Of a stretch of DNA of 64,000 nt, positions 25,966-34,013 are shown in pieces. Every line of letters starts with the position of its first letter. The stretch's first letter is position 1. The position numbers and the translations under genes are program-made. The notes under the pieces were generated by a model. It saw only the letters and a list, made by a program, of their open reading frames with translations, made no database searches and was not told the origin of the DNA. Source of the DNA: Johnsonella ignava ATCC 51276 (lineage in GTDB: Bacteria; Bacillota; Clostridia; Lachnospirales; Lachnospiraceae); assembly GCF_000235445.1 (NCBI RefSeq), contig NZ_JH378829.1:171988-235987 (forward strand), given 5' to 3'.

Positions 25966-27064
25966 AATCCGTTACCTCCTCATAATTTATACCCATGCTG
26001 TCAAGATGGGCAGCAACTCTTTTATATTCCGCATCATCACCCGGAATCTGGAAAACCATCTGCCCGTATGCCTTTCCTTTTATATCCCTCGTTGATGCAT
26101 AAAGTATATTGACCGGTGCCTTTGTAGTAAGTATAAGATTGCTTATAACCGGCTCAAATGAACTTCTGCCGTCAAATATTATCCTTATTTTTTTCCCGCT
26201 TACAATATCACAATTTACTACGGCATCTTCAAGTATAAGTTTTTTCCCTATCCTTGACTTCGGATCTGAAAATATATCGGCAACATTGCCCGACTCGGCA
26301 ATTTTACTGTCCGCTATGATTGCAACTCTATCACAGATTGATTCTATAACCTTCATCTCATGTGTAATCACAATTACCGTAATACCCAGCTTTTTATTTA
26401 TATCCTTTAAAAGCTCCAGTATCTGCTTAGTAGTATTCGGGTCAAGTGCACTTGTCGCCTCATCACATAAAAGCAGCTTAGGTTCAGTTGCTATGGCTCT
26501 GGCTATCGCCACTCTTTGTTTTTGTCCTCCTGAAAGCTGTGAGGGATATGCGGACGCTTTATCAGAGAGTCCTACAAGTTCAAGGAGTCTGAGTGCTTTT
26601 TTAGCAGCTATATCCCGGTCAACCCCTGCTATCTCAAGCGGAAAACATATATTTTTAATCACATTCCTTTGTGAAAGCAGGTTAAAATTCTGAAATATCA
26701 TACCCATGGCACGCCTTGCCTGCCTTCTTTGATATTCATTTGCGGCAGACATGCTGCGTCCCTCAAATATTACATCACCCGAGGTAGGAACTTCAAGATA
26801 ATTTATACACCTTACAAGTGTGGATTTCCCTGCACCTGAAAGTCCTATAATACCGAATATTTCACCTTTGTAAATATCAAGATTTATATCATCAAGAGCA
26901 TTTACAGTCCCCGACTTCGTTTTAAACACCTTGCTCAGACTTTTAATCCGGATTATAGGATAATTTGAATCCTTATCAGGATAGCCTGTTTCATACCGGC
27001 TTTCAGTTATATCCGAGTACCGTACCTCATCAGAATTTTCATTTTTCGTAATGGTTTTTTCCAT
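25940..27064 (-). CDS. metN: Methionine ABC transporter, ATP-binding protein with NIL domain
   Basis: A 374-aa ATPase. Walker A is GLSGAGKSTL, signature LSGGQKQRV, Walker B LLLCDEATSALD, H-loop ITHEM. A C-terminal NIL (ACT-like) domain from about residue 285 binds methionine and inhibits transport when internal methionine is high. The start at 27064 has AAGAGGA 5-10 nt upstream; the longer frame to 27136 begins inside the leader and is not preferred. The gene follows a terminator at 27152-27180, so its expression depends on read-through. Confidence 0.94.
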   Translation of the reverse strand: MEKTITKNENSDEVRYSDITESRYETGYPDKDSNYPIIRIKSLSKVFKTKSGTVNALDDINLDIYKGEIFGIIGLSGAGKSTLVRCINYLEVPTSGDVIFEGRSMSAANEYQRRQARRAMGMIFQNFNLLSQRNVIKNICFPLEIAGVDRDIAAKKALRLLELVGLSDKASAYPSQLSGGQKQRVAIARAIATEPKLLLCDEATSALDPNTTKQILELLKDINKKLGITVIVITHEMKVIESICDRVAIIADSKIAESGNVADIFSDPKSRIGKKLILEDAVVNCDIVSGKKIRIIFDGRSSFEPVISNLILTTKAPVNILYASTRDIKGKAYGQMVFQIPGDDAEYKRVAAHLDSMGINYEEVTDYDMGQDDD

Positions 27065-27151
27065 ATACCTAATCCTCTTAATTTTATTATTATCTTTTAA
27101 GTTTAGTAAAATGTTTAATAAAATTTTATTTTGCAAATAAATAATTCACCT

Positions 27152-27180
27152 AAAAAAGGCGGACCTATATGGTCCGCCTC
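27152..27180 (-). terminator. Leader terminator (attenuator) upstream of metN
   Basis: An 8-bp perfect G/C-rich stem GGCGGACC/GGTCCGCC with a 5-nt loop, followed by six T residues on the minus strand. It is located between the Met-rich leader ORF and metN, within the transcript expected from the promoter at 27465-27493. A terminator placed before the structural genes and after a small ORF is the layout of transcription attenuation. Confidence 0.85.
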
Positions 27181-27269
27181 AACTTGATTTATTTATCTTA
27201 GATTTATTTATCTTGTTTATCAGCTAAATCAAAATCAGATAATTATGTCAGGCATAAACACCACACAGA

Positions 27270-27377
27270 TTACAATAATGTATATTTAGTTGCACAAAAA
27301 GCGGTACGGCACATCATAGCCATACTCATCATGAACATCATCATACACATTGTCTGCATAGTATTTAACCAATTCAT
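27270..27377 (-). CDS. Methionine-rich leader peptide (35 aa)
   Basis: A 35-codon ORF with a near-perfect ribosome binding site (TAAGGAGGTT, 27390-27381) 3 nt from the ATG. Eleven of 35 residues are Met, in the dense run MQTMCMMMFMMSMAMMC (residues 7-23), all encoded by ATG. It lies in the 5' leader of metNIQ, before an intrinsic terminator. Seven nucleotides near its 3' end (27304-27298) can pair, with two G-U pairs, with the first seven nucleotides of the terminator region (27180-27174), a possible antiterminator. I infer a leader peptide whose translation senses charged tRNA-Met. A stand-alone Met-rich membrane micropeptide is a less likely alternative. Confidence 0.78.
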   Translation of the reverse strand: MNWLNTMQTMCMMMFMMSMAMMCRTAFCATKYTLL

Positions 27378-27464
27378 AAAAACCTCCTTAAAATTTAATT
27401 GATAATCAGGGCATACAATATAAAGCCTATTATTAAAATATAACCAAAGCCCTATGCTTATGGG

Positions 27465-27493
27465 ATACTACAACTAAATTGCACTTTTGTCAA
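27465..27493 (-). promoter_or_regulatory. Promoter for the metNIQ leader transcript
   Basis: TTGACA (27493-27488), 17-nt spacer, TAGTAT (27470-27465) on the minus strand. The expected start near 27458 gives a leader of about 390 nt before metN, which contains the Met-rich ORF and the attenuator. I searched this leader for SAM-riboswitch features and saw none. Confidence 0.75.
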
Positions 27494-27694
27494 GTGTTAA
27501 ATTTATATTTAAATGTTTCATAACAAACACACAATGATAGAGGCAAAGCATTTTATAAATATATTTTTTGTTATACTTTAATAAATTCTTTGATATATTA
27601 TCCTAAAAATGACGAACGGCTTATCTTAGTTGTAATTATCCATTTACATTTAAAAAAATTTAGAAAGTATATTTAAAAATTTTTCAGAAAGTAC

Positions 27695-27723
27695 TTGCAT
27701 ACAGACCTTTACTGTGCTATACT
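27695..27723 (+). promoter_or_regulatory. Promoter of tRNA-Leu
   Basis: TTGCAT (27695-27700), 17-nt spacer, TATACT (27718-27723), about 20 nt before the mature tRNA 5' end. Confidence 0.75.
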
Positions 27724-27742
27724 ATCGTCCGTGCTAAGATTT

Positions 27743-27826
27743 GCGGGGATGCTGGAACTGGCAGACAGGCTAGACTAAGGATCTAGTGATCATTAGATCG
27801 TGAGGGTTCAAGTCCCTTTCCCCGCA
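27743..27826 (+). tRNA. tRNA-Leu (anticodon AAG)
   Basis: An 84-nt class II tRNA. The acceptor stem is GCGGGGA/TCCCCGC and the discriminator base is A; CCA is not encoded. The D-arm has CTGG...CAGACAGG. The anticodon stem CTAGA/TCTAG closes the 7-base loop CTAAGGA, giving anticodon AAG. A long variable arm and the GGTTCAAGTCC T-arm follow. The AAG anticodon reads CUU (and CUC/CUA if A34 becomes inosine). In most bacteria this role is filled by GAG, so A34 here is uncommon. Confidence 0.93.
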
Positions 27827-27838
27827 CTGCTTATGCAA

Positions 27839-27884
27839 GTCCGGATACATAACCTTTTATAAGGTGCTGTATCCGGATTTTTTT
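27839..27884 (+). terminator. Terminator of tRNA-Leu
   Basis: Stem TCCGGATAC/GTATCCGGA with an inner ACCTT/AAGGT stem, followed by seven T residues on the plus strand. Confidence 0.9.
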
Positions 27885-27889
27885 ATAAA

Positions 27890-27927
27890 ACAAAGTATAG
27901 AAACACAATTTCTATGCTTTGTTTTTT
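27890..27927 (+). terminator. Second terminator-like hairpin
   Basis: A 14-bp stem (ACAAAGTATAGAAA with its complement, one G-U) and a 5-nt loop, followed by six T residues. It backs up the tRNA terminator; A-rich flanks could let it work on the other strand too. Confidence 0.6.
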
Positions 27928-28071
27928 ATCCTATATAAAATAAATATTTTATAGCAATGATTTTATAAGTGCAGTATAATATTTCAGAAACAATCTAAGC
28001 CTGTATATGATATTATATTTTTTAAATTAATATATGCATTACAGACTCTAAGAAAATGAGGTAACCATTAT

Positions 28072-28995
28072 ATGAGACATTTATTAAATCCGCTTGATTT
28101 TTCTGTGGAAGAAACCGATGCACTTATAAAGCTTGCAATGAATATAGCGGATAATCCGCAAAAATATTCAAAATGCTGTGTAAACAAAAAACTTGCAGTG
28201 CTTTTTTATGAGCCTAGCACACGCACAAGACTCTCATTTGAAACTGCAATGCTTAACCTTGGAGGCAGCGTAATAGGCTTCTCATCCGCCGACTCCTCAT
28301 CAGCCTCAAAAGGAGAAAGTGTGGCAGATACTATAAGAGTTGTATCATGCTACGCAGATATAGCTGCAATGCGCCACCCAAAAGAAGGTGCTCCCCTTGT
28401 GGCAAGCCGCTTCTCATCAATTCCTGTAATAAATGCCGGCGATGGCGGCCACCAGCACCCGACTCAGACACTTACAGACCTTTTAACTATAAATACATTA
28501 AAAGGACGACTCTCAAATATGACCGTAGGTATATGCGGTGATCTCAAATTCGGACGCACCGTTCATTCACTGATAAATGCACTTTCAAGATATACAAATA
28601 TAAAATTTATACTTATATCACCGCCTGAACTTAAAATACCGGATTATATAAGAGACGGCGTACTTAAAGCCCGTAATATAGAATTCATAGAATCTACAAA
28701 TCTTGATTCGGTGATTTCAAAACTTGACATCCTCTATATGACAAGGGTCCAAAGAGAAAGATTTTTTAACGAAGAAGATTATATAAGGCTTAAAGACACA
28801 TATATACTTGATTCATCAAAGATGAAACTTGCTGGAGATGATATGTACATACTTCACCCTTTGCCCAGAGTAAATGAAATAAGCATTGAGATTGATACAG
28901 ATCATAGGGCTGCATACTTTAAGCAGGTTAAACTCGGTATGTATATACGCATGGCTCTTATAATGACATTACTGGAGGTGAAAATAGATGATTAA
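28072..28995 (+). CDS. pyrB: Aspartate carbamoyltransferase, catalytic subunit
   Basis: A 307-aa enzyme joining carbamoyl phosphate and aspartate, the committed step of pyrimidine synthesis. Carbamoyl-phosphate site YEPSTRTRLSFE (about 50-61), HPTQTLTDL, GDLKFGRTVHSL and HPLPRVNEI are present. It has a GAGGT ribosome binding site about 9 nt upstream and overlaps pyrI by 8 nt. A TATAAT lies at 27975-27980. I see no PyrR-binding loop or attenuator in the 140-nt leader, so control may rest on the regulatory subunit. Confidence 0.96.
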   Translation: MRHLLNPLDFSVEETDALIKLAMNIADNPQKYSKCCVNKKLAVLFYEPSTRTRLSFETAMLNLGGSVIGFSSADSSSASKGESVADTIRVVSCYADIAAMRHPKEGAPLVASRFSSIPVINAGDGGHQHPTQTLTDLLTINTLKGRLSNMTVGICGDLKFGRTVHSLINALSRYTNIKFILISPPELKIPDYIRDGVLKARNIEFIESTNLDSVISKLDILYMTRVQRERFFNEEDYIRLKDTYILDSSKMKLAGDDMYILHPLPRVNEISIEIDTDHRAAYFKQVKLGMYIRMALIMTLLEVKIDD

Positions 28996-29413
28996 TATAG
29001 GTGCGTTAAATGAAGGTATAGTTCTTGATCATATACAGGCAGGGAAAAGTTTTAATATATATTACCACCTGAGCCTTGATAAGCTTGACTGTCAGGTTGC
29101 AATAATTAAAAATGCCAAAAGCAAAAAGATGGGTAAAAAAGATATTATAAAAATTGAAGGTGATGTACTTGATATTATAGATCTCAAGGTTCTTGGATAT
29201 ATAGATCATAATATTACAATAAATATTATAAAGGACTCTAAAATTGTAAAAAAATTAAGTCTAAAGCTCCCTCAGGAGATTAAAAATATAATACATTGTA
29301 AAAATCCCAGATGTATTACATCTATTGAACAGGAACTCCCACATATATTCTATCTTTCAGATCCTGAAAAAGAAATTTACAGATGTTTATACTGTGAAGA
29401 AAAACATTCATAA
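28988..29413 (+). CDS. pyrI: Aspartate carbamoyltransferase, regulatory subunit
   Basis: A 141-aa regulatory chain that binds CTP/ATP in its N-terminal domain and docks on PyrB through a zinc domain. The zinc ligands are CKNPRC (C109, C114) and CLYC (about C135, C138). The overlap with pyrB (ATG within the last codons) indicates coupled translation and fixed stoichiometry. Confidence 0.94.
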   Translation: MINIGALNEGIVLDHIQAGKSFNIYYHLSLDKLDCQVAIIKNAKSKKMGKKDIIKIEGDVLDIIDLKVLGYIDHNITINIIKDSKIVKKLSLKLPQEIKNIIHCKNPRCITSIEQELPHIFYLSDPEKEIYRCLYCEEKHS

Positions 29414-29528
29414 CTTTTATTCCGTAAGGTTTATATAATTTATATAAATTTCAATCCCTATAGGTTTTAGATAAATTACAATACATATATCTAAAAAACA
29501 TCTATAAACATATTTTAAATATAAAAGA

Positions 29529-29576
29529 GAGCTGCTGCAAAATAGATAACAATCTATAAAGCAACGGCTCATTTTT
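29529..29576 (+). terminator. Terminator of pyrBI
   Basis: An outer 10-bp stem (GAGCTGCTGC/GCAACGGCTC, two G-U) and inner ATAGAT/ATCTAT, followed by ATTTTT on the plus strand, 115 nt past the pyrI stop. The rest of the 29414-29720 gap holds a tandem 11-bp TTTTTCACCTG repeat (29630-29651, slightly beyond) and the hairpin at 29663-29701. Confidence 0.7.
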
Positions 29577-29662
29577 GCGTGTAAATGAAAAAATCTAAAG
29601 ATAATCAATAAATATGGATTTACTTCCGATTTTTCACCTGTTTTTCACCTGAAAAGCGGAAA

Positions 29663-29701
29663 GTGCCGCTCAATCATCCTTTTTCAATGATTAAGCGGCA
29701 C
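29663..29701 (-). terminator. Strong hairpin after the choline-binding-repeat gene
   Basis: A 15-bp stem with one mismatch: GTGCCGCT/AGCGGCAC outside, AATCAT/ATGATT inside. It starts 19 nt past the stop at 29721 and has only a mixed T-tract (CTTTCCGCTTTT) on the minus strand. Confidence 0.6.
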
Positions 29702-29720
29702 CCCCTATAAAGTCTTTAGA

Positions 29721-30044
29721 TTAATGGTAATTTATTATAGTAGTGAGTCTTGCACCATCTGCACCAACCCTGTAGCCATCAGGAGTGGTAGTGTTTGTAA
29801 GCATAGCACCGTCCGGTCCGAGATAGTATTTCTGCTTCCATGCGTTTGCAAGCATATAGCCCTCACGCTCAAAGTAATACCACTTGCCATCAATATACTG
29901 CCATTGATTATATGGATATCTTCCATCATCATTTACATACCACCAGCCATTTGCATCCTGTCTCCAGTAACCTGCAAATGCTGTCAGACTGAGACTGCAT
30001 GTCATAGCAGCTGCCATTAATAATAAACAGAGTTTCTTTCTCAT
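29721..30044 (-). CDS. Secreted protein with choline-binding-type (CW) repeats
   Basis: 107 aa: signal peptide (about 1-24, cut after TAFA), then repeats of the cell-wall-binding type, recognisable from WWYVNDDG, WQYIDGKWYYFEREG and KYYLGPDGAML. There is no catalytic domain; proteins like this usually attach to the wall or act as small surface adaptors. The start at 30044 has GGAGGG about 10 nt upstream. A TGATATACT extended -10 box lies at 30084-30092. It stands alone between pyrI and rsfS. Confidence 0.82.
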   Translation of the reverse strand: MRKKLCLLLMAAAMTCSLSLTAFAGYWRQDANGWWYVNDDGRYPYNQWQYIDGKWYYFEREGYMLANAWKQKYYLGPDGAMLTNTTTPDGYRVGADGARLTTIINYH

Positions 30045-30158
30045 AACTTTAACCCTCCAAATGTTTTTTTTGTTTACAGGCACAGTATATCACAAGAAAT
30101 TTGAAAAATAAAGTCTTTGGAAAAATCGTAAATTATATTAATAAAAATGTTATAATCG

Positions 30159-30500
30159 TCAAATTTTTTCAAGAAATATACCGTCTGCCCATATCCTCTC
30201 AAGATCATAAAATTTCCTGTCTTCCTTTGCAAATATATGCACAACTATATCCGTATAATCAAGCAATATCCATGAAGCATTTCTATAACCCTCTATATGT
30301 TTTGGAGATGCCCCTGCTTTCTCAAGCTGCTCCTCCACTTCATCGGCAATCGCCTGTATCTGATTTATATTACCGCCCTCAGTTATTATAAAATAGTCGG
30401 CAATTGAAGAAATCTGAGAAATATCTATCATTTTTATATTCTCTCCCTTTTTATCTTCTATCGCCTTATAAGCTATTTTCAACAAATCCCTGCTCTCCAA
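30159..30500 (-). CDS. rsfS: Ribosomal silencing factor RsfS
   Basis: A 113-aa protein that binds L14 and blocks subunit joining during starvation. Core motifs SIADYFIITEG, EGYRNASWILLDYTDIVVHIF (location about 78-98) and YDLERIWADG are present. The start codon is TTG (30500-30498), with GGAGGTTTAG directly upstream, abutting the yqeK stop. Confidence 0.94.
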   Translation of the reverse strand: MESRDLLKIAYKAIEDKKGENIKMIDISQISSIADYFIITEGGNINQIQAIADEVEEQLEKAGASPKHIEGYRNASWILLDYTDIVVHIFAKEDRKFYDLERIWADGIFLEKI

Positions 30501-31091
30501 CTAAACCTCCTTCTTAATCCAATCATAGCATTGCAATGTAGTCTCATCAATTTCAATACCCTTTTCATTCAGATATTTTATTGTATTTTCAGTAATCCTG
30601 TATACACACAGTTTTATATTTGTAAAAGCCAGTTCCCTTAATTCATCAATTCCTTCAAGCTTTTTTCTTGACGGTTCTATATAATCAGCCGTATATACAA
30701 TCATATCAAGCAGGTTCATATCCGCCTTTCCGGTAGTATGCCACCTTATTGCCGATAATATCTCGCCGTCATCTATAAAGTACTCCTTTCGGGCAAGTAC
30801 GGGTGCGTATACCGCATGCAGCACCTGCGGTGCGGCAAGCTGTGAATCTGTAAGTTTTATCCCTGCATCACCACATAGCCTTATAAGCTCTTTATCCGTA
30901 AAATGTTTTGCACAATCATGCACAAGACCTGCAATTTCAGCCTTCAGTATATCGGTCCCGTGTGCCATTGCAAGGCAGGCACTTGTATACTCAACACCGA
31001 TACTGTGTTCATATCTTTTTCCAGGCAATGCTTTTTTCAGCTTTTTCCTTATCTCTATTAAATCTTCTCTTTTAAAATCCTGACTGTCCAT
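30501..31091 (-). CDS. yqeK: YqeK family HD hydrolase
   Basis: A 196-aa HD-domain protein. His in RYEHSIGVE, the HD pair in LVHDCAKH and the later HAVYAP / AIRWHTTG histidines are as in YqeK, which in Bacillus-type bacteria is a symmetric Ap4A hydrolase. It is co-transcribed with rsfS (0 nt gap). The nadD stop lies 174 nt upstream with a palindromic repeat in between. Confidence 0.92.
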   Translation of the reverse strand: MDSQDFKREDLIEIRKKLKKALPGKRYEHSIGVEYTSACLAMAHGTDILKAEIAGLVHDCAKHFTDKELIRLCGDAGIKLTDSQLAAPQVLHAVYAPVLARKEYFIDDGEILSAIRWHTTGKADMNLLDMIVYTADYIEPSRKKLEGIDELRELAFTNIKLCVYRITENTIKYLNEKGIEIDETTLQCYDWIKKEV

Positions 31092-31133
31092 AGATATACA
31101 CCTCTTTCAAGCCGTTCTCTATTTAATTTTATA

Positions 31134-31198
31134 ATACAAGTGTCAAAAGTATAAAAATTTAATAAGTGCCAAATACTTTTGACATCTACATCATTTTA
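31134..31198. repeat. Dispersed palindromic repeat (copy B)
   Basis: 65 bp beginning ATACAAGTGTCAAAAGTATA and ending TACTTTTGACATCTACATCATTTTA with an 11-bp stem TGTCAAAAGTA/TACTTTTGACA. It sits between yqeK and nadD. Confidence 0.75.
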
Positions 31199-31265
31199 GG
31201 TTAAAAATTAAAACAAATCAATACTTTTATAAATATTTGTAAAATGATTTATAATTGATTTATAA

Positions 31266-31874
31266 TTATCTATCCTGATAAAGATTATGTGCTTTTATAT
31301 AAGCAAGCACTCCGGCATCAAGATATTCTTCAGGATCATTACCGCCTTTTATAAGCTGCCTTATAAAGGTTGACGATATTTCAAACGGACGGCATTTTAT
31401 CAGACTTATATCTGCACCGTATTTAGCCTCAAGGAATTCCGCCTGCCTGCACATATCCGCATGACTGTGAACATAATCCCTTGCAGCCACAAGAAGTCTG
31501 CTGTTTTTCATTATTATATCCGGATTTTTCCATGTTTCTATCTCAAACAGTGAATCGGTACCTATTATAAGTGAAAATATATCATTCTTATAATTTTTCT
31601 TTAATTCAAGAACAGTTTCACAGGTATAGGACTTACCCTGCCTTTTAAGCTCAAAATCTGAACATTTAAAATAAGGTATATTACACAGTGCAATCTTAAG
31701 CATTTCAAATCTGAAATTAACTCCGGTGATAATTTTTGTACTTTTATGCGGTGGCACGAAAGCAGGCATAAACCAGACCTCATTAAGCTTAAACTGCCTA
31801 TACGCCGCATAGGCGGCGGCTACATGACCTTTATGCACAGGATCGAAGGTACCTCCAAAAATTCCAATTTCCAT
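31266..31874 (-). CDS. nadD: Nicotinate-nucleotide adenylyltransferase
   Basis: A 202-aa enzyme forming deamido-NAD from nicotinate mononucleotide and ATP. Motif GGTFDPVHKGHV (7-18) and the C-terminal ISSTFIRQ (about 174-181) are diagnostic. It follows yhbY by 21 nt. Confidence 0.95.
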   Translation of the reverse strand: MEIGIFGGTFDPVHKGHVAAAYAAYRQFKLNEVWFMPAFVPPHKSTKIITGVNFRFEMLKIALCNIPYFKCSDFELKRQGKSYTCETVLELKKNYKNDIFSLIIGTDSLFEIETWKNPDIIMKNSRLLVAARDYVHSHADMCRQAEFLEAKYGADISLIKCRPFEISSTFIRQLIKGGNDPEEYLDAGVLAYIKAHNLYQDR

Positions 31875-31895
31875 AAACCGTAACCGTATAAAATA

Positions 31896-32192
31896 CTAAT
31901 CGGGAAGAATAATCTTCCTGTTTTTAGGTTCATCAGCCTGCTTATATAAAATTATCTTCCTGCCTATAACCTGTACTACATCACTTCTTGTACATGAAGC
32001 TATCTCATCCGCAATAGACTTAAGATCCTGTGTGCAGTTTTTCAGCACTGAAAGTTTTATAAGCTCCTTTGCTTCAAGAGCCTCTTTTACAGCCTCTATC
32101 ACTTCATCAGTAATCCCCTGTTTTCCTATATTAAATATGGCTTCATAAACCATTGCAAGTCCTTTAAGGTACGCCCTCTGCCTGCTGTTCAT
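31896..32192 (-). CDS. yhbY: YhbY family RNA-binding protein
   Basis: A 98-aa CRM-domain protein associated with 50S precursor. It has the typical LKGLAM opening, NIGKQGIT loop (GxxG-like) and VVQVIGRKIILYK strand. It is followed by nadD and preceded by obgE with a palindromic repeat in the gap. Confidence 0.92.
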   Translation of the reverse strand: MNSRQRAYLKGLAMVYEAIFNIGKQGITDEVIEAVKEALEAKELIKLSVLKNCTQDLKSIADEIASCTRSDVVQVIGRKIILYKQADEPKNRKIILPD

Positions 32193-32252
32193 ATACTTTA
32201 CCTCATTTTAATAATAATTGCCTGATTATATAATATAATAAATTAATTTAAT

Positions 32253-32335
32253 GATACAAGTGTCAAAAGTATAAAAATTCAATGCAAGCCTGCTTGCAAG
32301 AGAATTTATTATCCTTTGACACCTACATCATTTTA
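32253..32335. repeat. Dispersed palindromic repeat (copy C, long form)
   Basis: 83 bp. Outer stem GTGTCAAA/TTTGACAC, middle AAATTC/GAATTT, and inner TGCAAG/CTTGCA around CCTG. It matches copy D at 37787-37870 nearly base for base and sits between yhbY and obgE. Confidence 0.8.
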
Positions 32336-32365
32336 TATCAATATTTAAAAAAAATCATTTACAGA

Positions 32366-33640
32366 TTATTTGTAGTAATCAAATTCATGCCCGCACATGC
32401 GTACAGTATCGCCATCCTTTATACCGAGAGCTTCAAGTTTCTCAAGTATACCTGATTTTTTCAAATATTTCTGAAAAAAGTCAAATCCTTTTTCAGAATC
32501 AAGATTTGTGTAACCGAATATCTTTTCTATGCTTGGACCGTCAATTACATAAACTCCGTCAACAACTTCAACACTATAAGGAAGCTGACTGTCTGTGCTG
32601 TAATCAATTTCAAACTCCCTTTCAAAAACCTTGGTTTCCCGGTCTAATGTGCCTAAAATCTCCATAATACCGTATAAAAGCTCCTTTATACCCTCACCTG
32701 TCGCACCTGATATAGCATATACCTTAATATCAGGAGAAAACTCGGCTCTCAGTTTTTTTATAACACTGTCATCGCCATAATTTAAATCTATCTTATTTGC
32801 AGCTATTATACAAGGTTTTTTAGTAAGCTCATGGCTATAATCCGAAAGTTCCTTCTGCATAATTTTTATAGCCTCAACAGGATCTCTACCCTCTATTGAT
32901 GCCGCATCAACCACATGCACCAAAATCTTGGTCCTTTCTATATGCCTTAAAAAATCATGCCCAAGTCCCGCTCCTTTTGAAGCTCCCTCTATAAGCCCGG
33001 GTATATCCGCCATTACAAAACCCTTGCCGTCTGCAACATCTACAACTCCAAGATATGGATTTAATGTTGTAAAATGATAATCCGCTATCTTAGGCTTTGC
33101 ATTGCTTACCCTTGAAAGAAGCGTTGACTTTCCCGCATTTGGAAAACCTACAAGCCCTACATCAGCAATGACCTTAAGCTCCAGCTTTACATAAAGCTCC
33201 TTTCCCGGCTGCCCGGGCTTTGCAAATTTAGGTACCTGCATAGTAGCGGTAGCAAAATTCATATTTCCAAGTCCTCCTCTACCGCCTCTTAATATCACCT
33301 CTCTGCGGTTTTCACCCGACATATCCGATATGACTTTACCTGAGTCAAAATCCTTTATAACAGTACCCTCAGGAACCTTTATAATAAGATCAGGCGCATC
33401 CTTACCATGGCATTTTCTCTTACCTCCGGGTTCACCGTTTTTTGCGGCATATTTTCTCACATGCCTGAATTCAGCAAGCGTATTTAAACCTTTATCAACT
33501 TCAAATATTATACTGCCTCCCCTGCCGCCGTCTCCGCCGTCAGGTCCTCCTGCCGCAACATAAAGTTCCCGCCTGAAGCTTACATGACCGTCTCCGCCAT
33601 TTCCTGATTTTATAAAAATCTTTGCACTGTCTGAAAACAT
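32366..33640 (-). CDS. obgE: GTPase ObgE/CgtA
   Basis: A 424-aa ribosome-associated GTPase. The Gly-rich Obg fold runs over 1-158 (GGDGGRGG pieces), the G domain has GFPNAGKST (about 165-173), DIPGLIEGA and NKID, and the C-terminal OCT domain is complete (about 345-424). It follows rpmA after a strong hairpin (33663-33697), so its expression may be partly separated from the ribosomal genes. Confidence 0.96.
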   Translation of the reverse strand: MFSDSAKIFIKSGNGGDGHVSFRRELYVAAGGPDGGDGGRGGSIIFEVDKGLNTLAEFRHVRKYAAKNGEPGGKRKCHGKDAPDLIIKVPEGTVIKDFDSGKVISDMSGENRREVILRGGRGGLGNMNFATATMQVPKFAKPGQPGKELYVKLELKVIADVGLVGFPNAGKSTLLSRVSNAKPKIADYHFTTLNPYLGVVDVADGKGFVMADIPGLIEGASKGAGLGHDFLRHIERTKILVHVVDAASIEGRDPVEAIKIMQKELSDYSHELTKKPCIIAANKIDLNYGDDSVIKKLRAEFSPDIKVYAISGATGEGIKELLYGIMEILGTLDRETKVFEREFEIDYSTDSQLPYSVEVVDGVYVIDGPSIEKIFGYTNLDSEKGFDFFQKYLKKSGILEKLEALGIKDGDTVRMCGHEFDYYK

Positions 33641-33662
33641 AAAATATACCTCTGCTTATTAA

Positions 33663-33697
33663 ATAAAAGCTTCATACAAAAAGTATGAAGCTTTTAT
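33663..33697 (-). terminator. 15-bp perfect hairpin between rpmA and obgE
   Basis: Stem ATAAAAGCTTCATAC/GTATGAAGCTTTTAT with a 5-nt loop; TTTTATTT follows on the minus strand. It is a likely partial terminator 25 nt past the rpmA stop. Confidence 0.75.
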
Positions 33698-33721
33698 CCG
33701 TTAATATAAACTATTTATAAA

Positions 33722-34012
33722 CTATTCGTTAATTGCTCTCGGATATACGGAAACCTGCTTCCTATCCCTTCCTTTTCTCTCAAAGCGAACCACTCCGTCA
33801 ACTGTAGCAAAAAGGGTGTCATCACCGCCCCTTCCTACATTGTTACCCGGATGTATCTTGGTTCCCCTCTGTCTGTAAAGAATGTTGCCGGCTAAAACAA
33901 ACTGGCCGTCAGCCCTTTTCGCACCAAGTCTTTTTGACTTTGAGTCTCGTCCGTTTTTAGTGGAACCTACTCCTTTTTTATGTGCAAAAAACTGAAGGTT
34001 CATCTTTAACAT
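33722..34012 (-). CDS. rpmA: 50S ribosomal protein L27
   Basis: A 96-aa protein. It opens with the Firmicutes-specific extension MLKMNLQFFA that is removed by Prp to expose the HKKGVGSTKNGRD start, which reaches the peptidyl-transferase centre. The core RLGAKRADGQFVLAG is normal. The start at 34012 is 6 nt from GGAGGTGG and 1 nt from the prp stop. Confidence 0.97.
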   Translation of the reverse strand: MLKMNLQFFAHKKGVGSTKNGRDSKSKRLGAKRADGQFVLAGNILYRQRGTKIHPGNNVGRGGDDTLFATVDGVVRFERKGRDRKQVSVYPRAINE

Positions 34013-34013
34013 A

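Noticed and set aside
27181..27458. SAM-I riboswitch upstream of metN
   Set aside because: Looked for the kink-turn and four-way junction sequences; the leader instead has the Met-rich ORF and a simple terminator.
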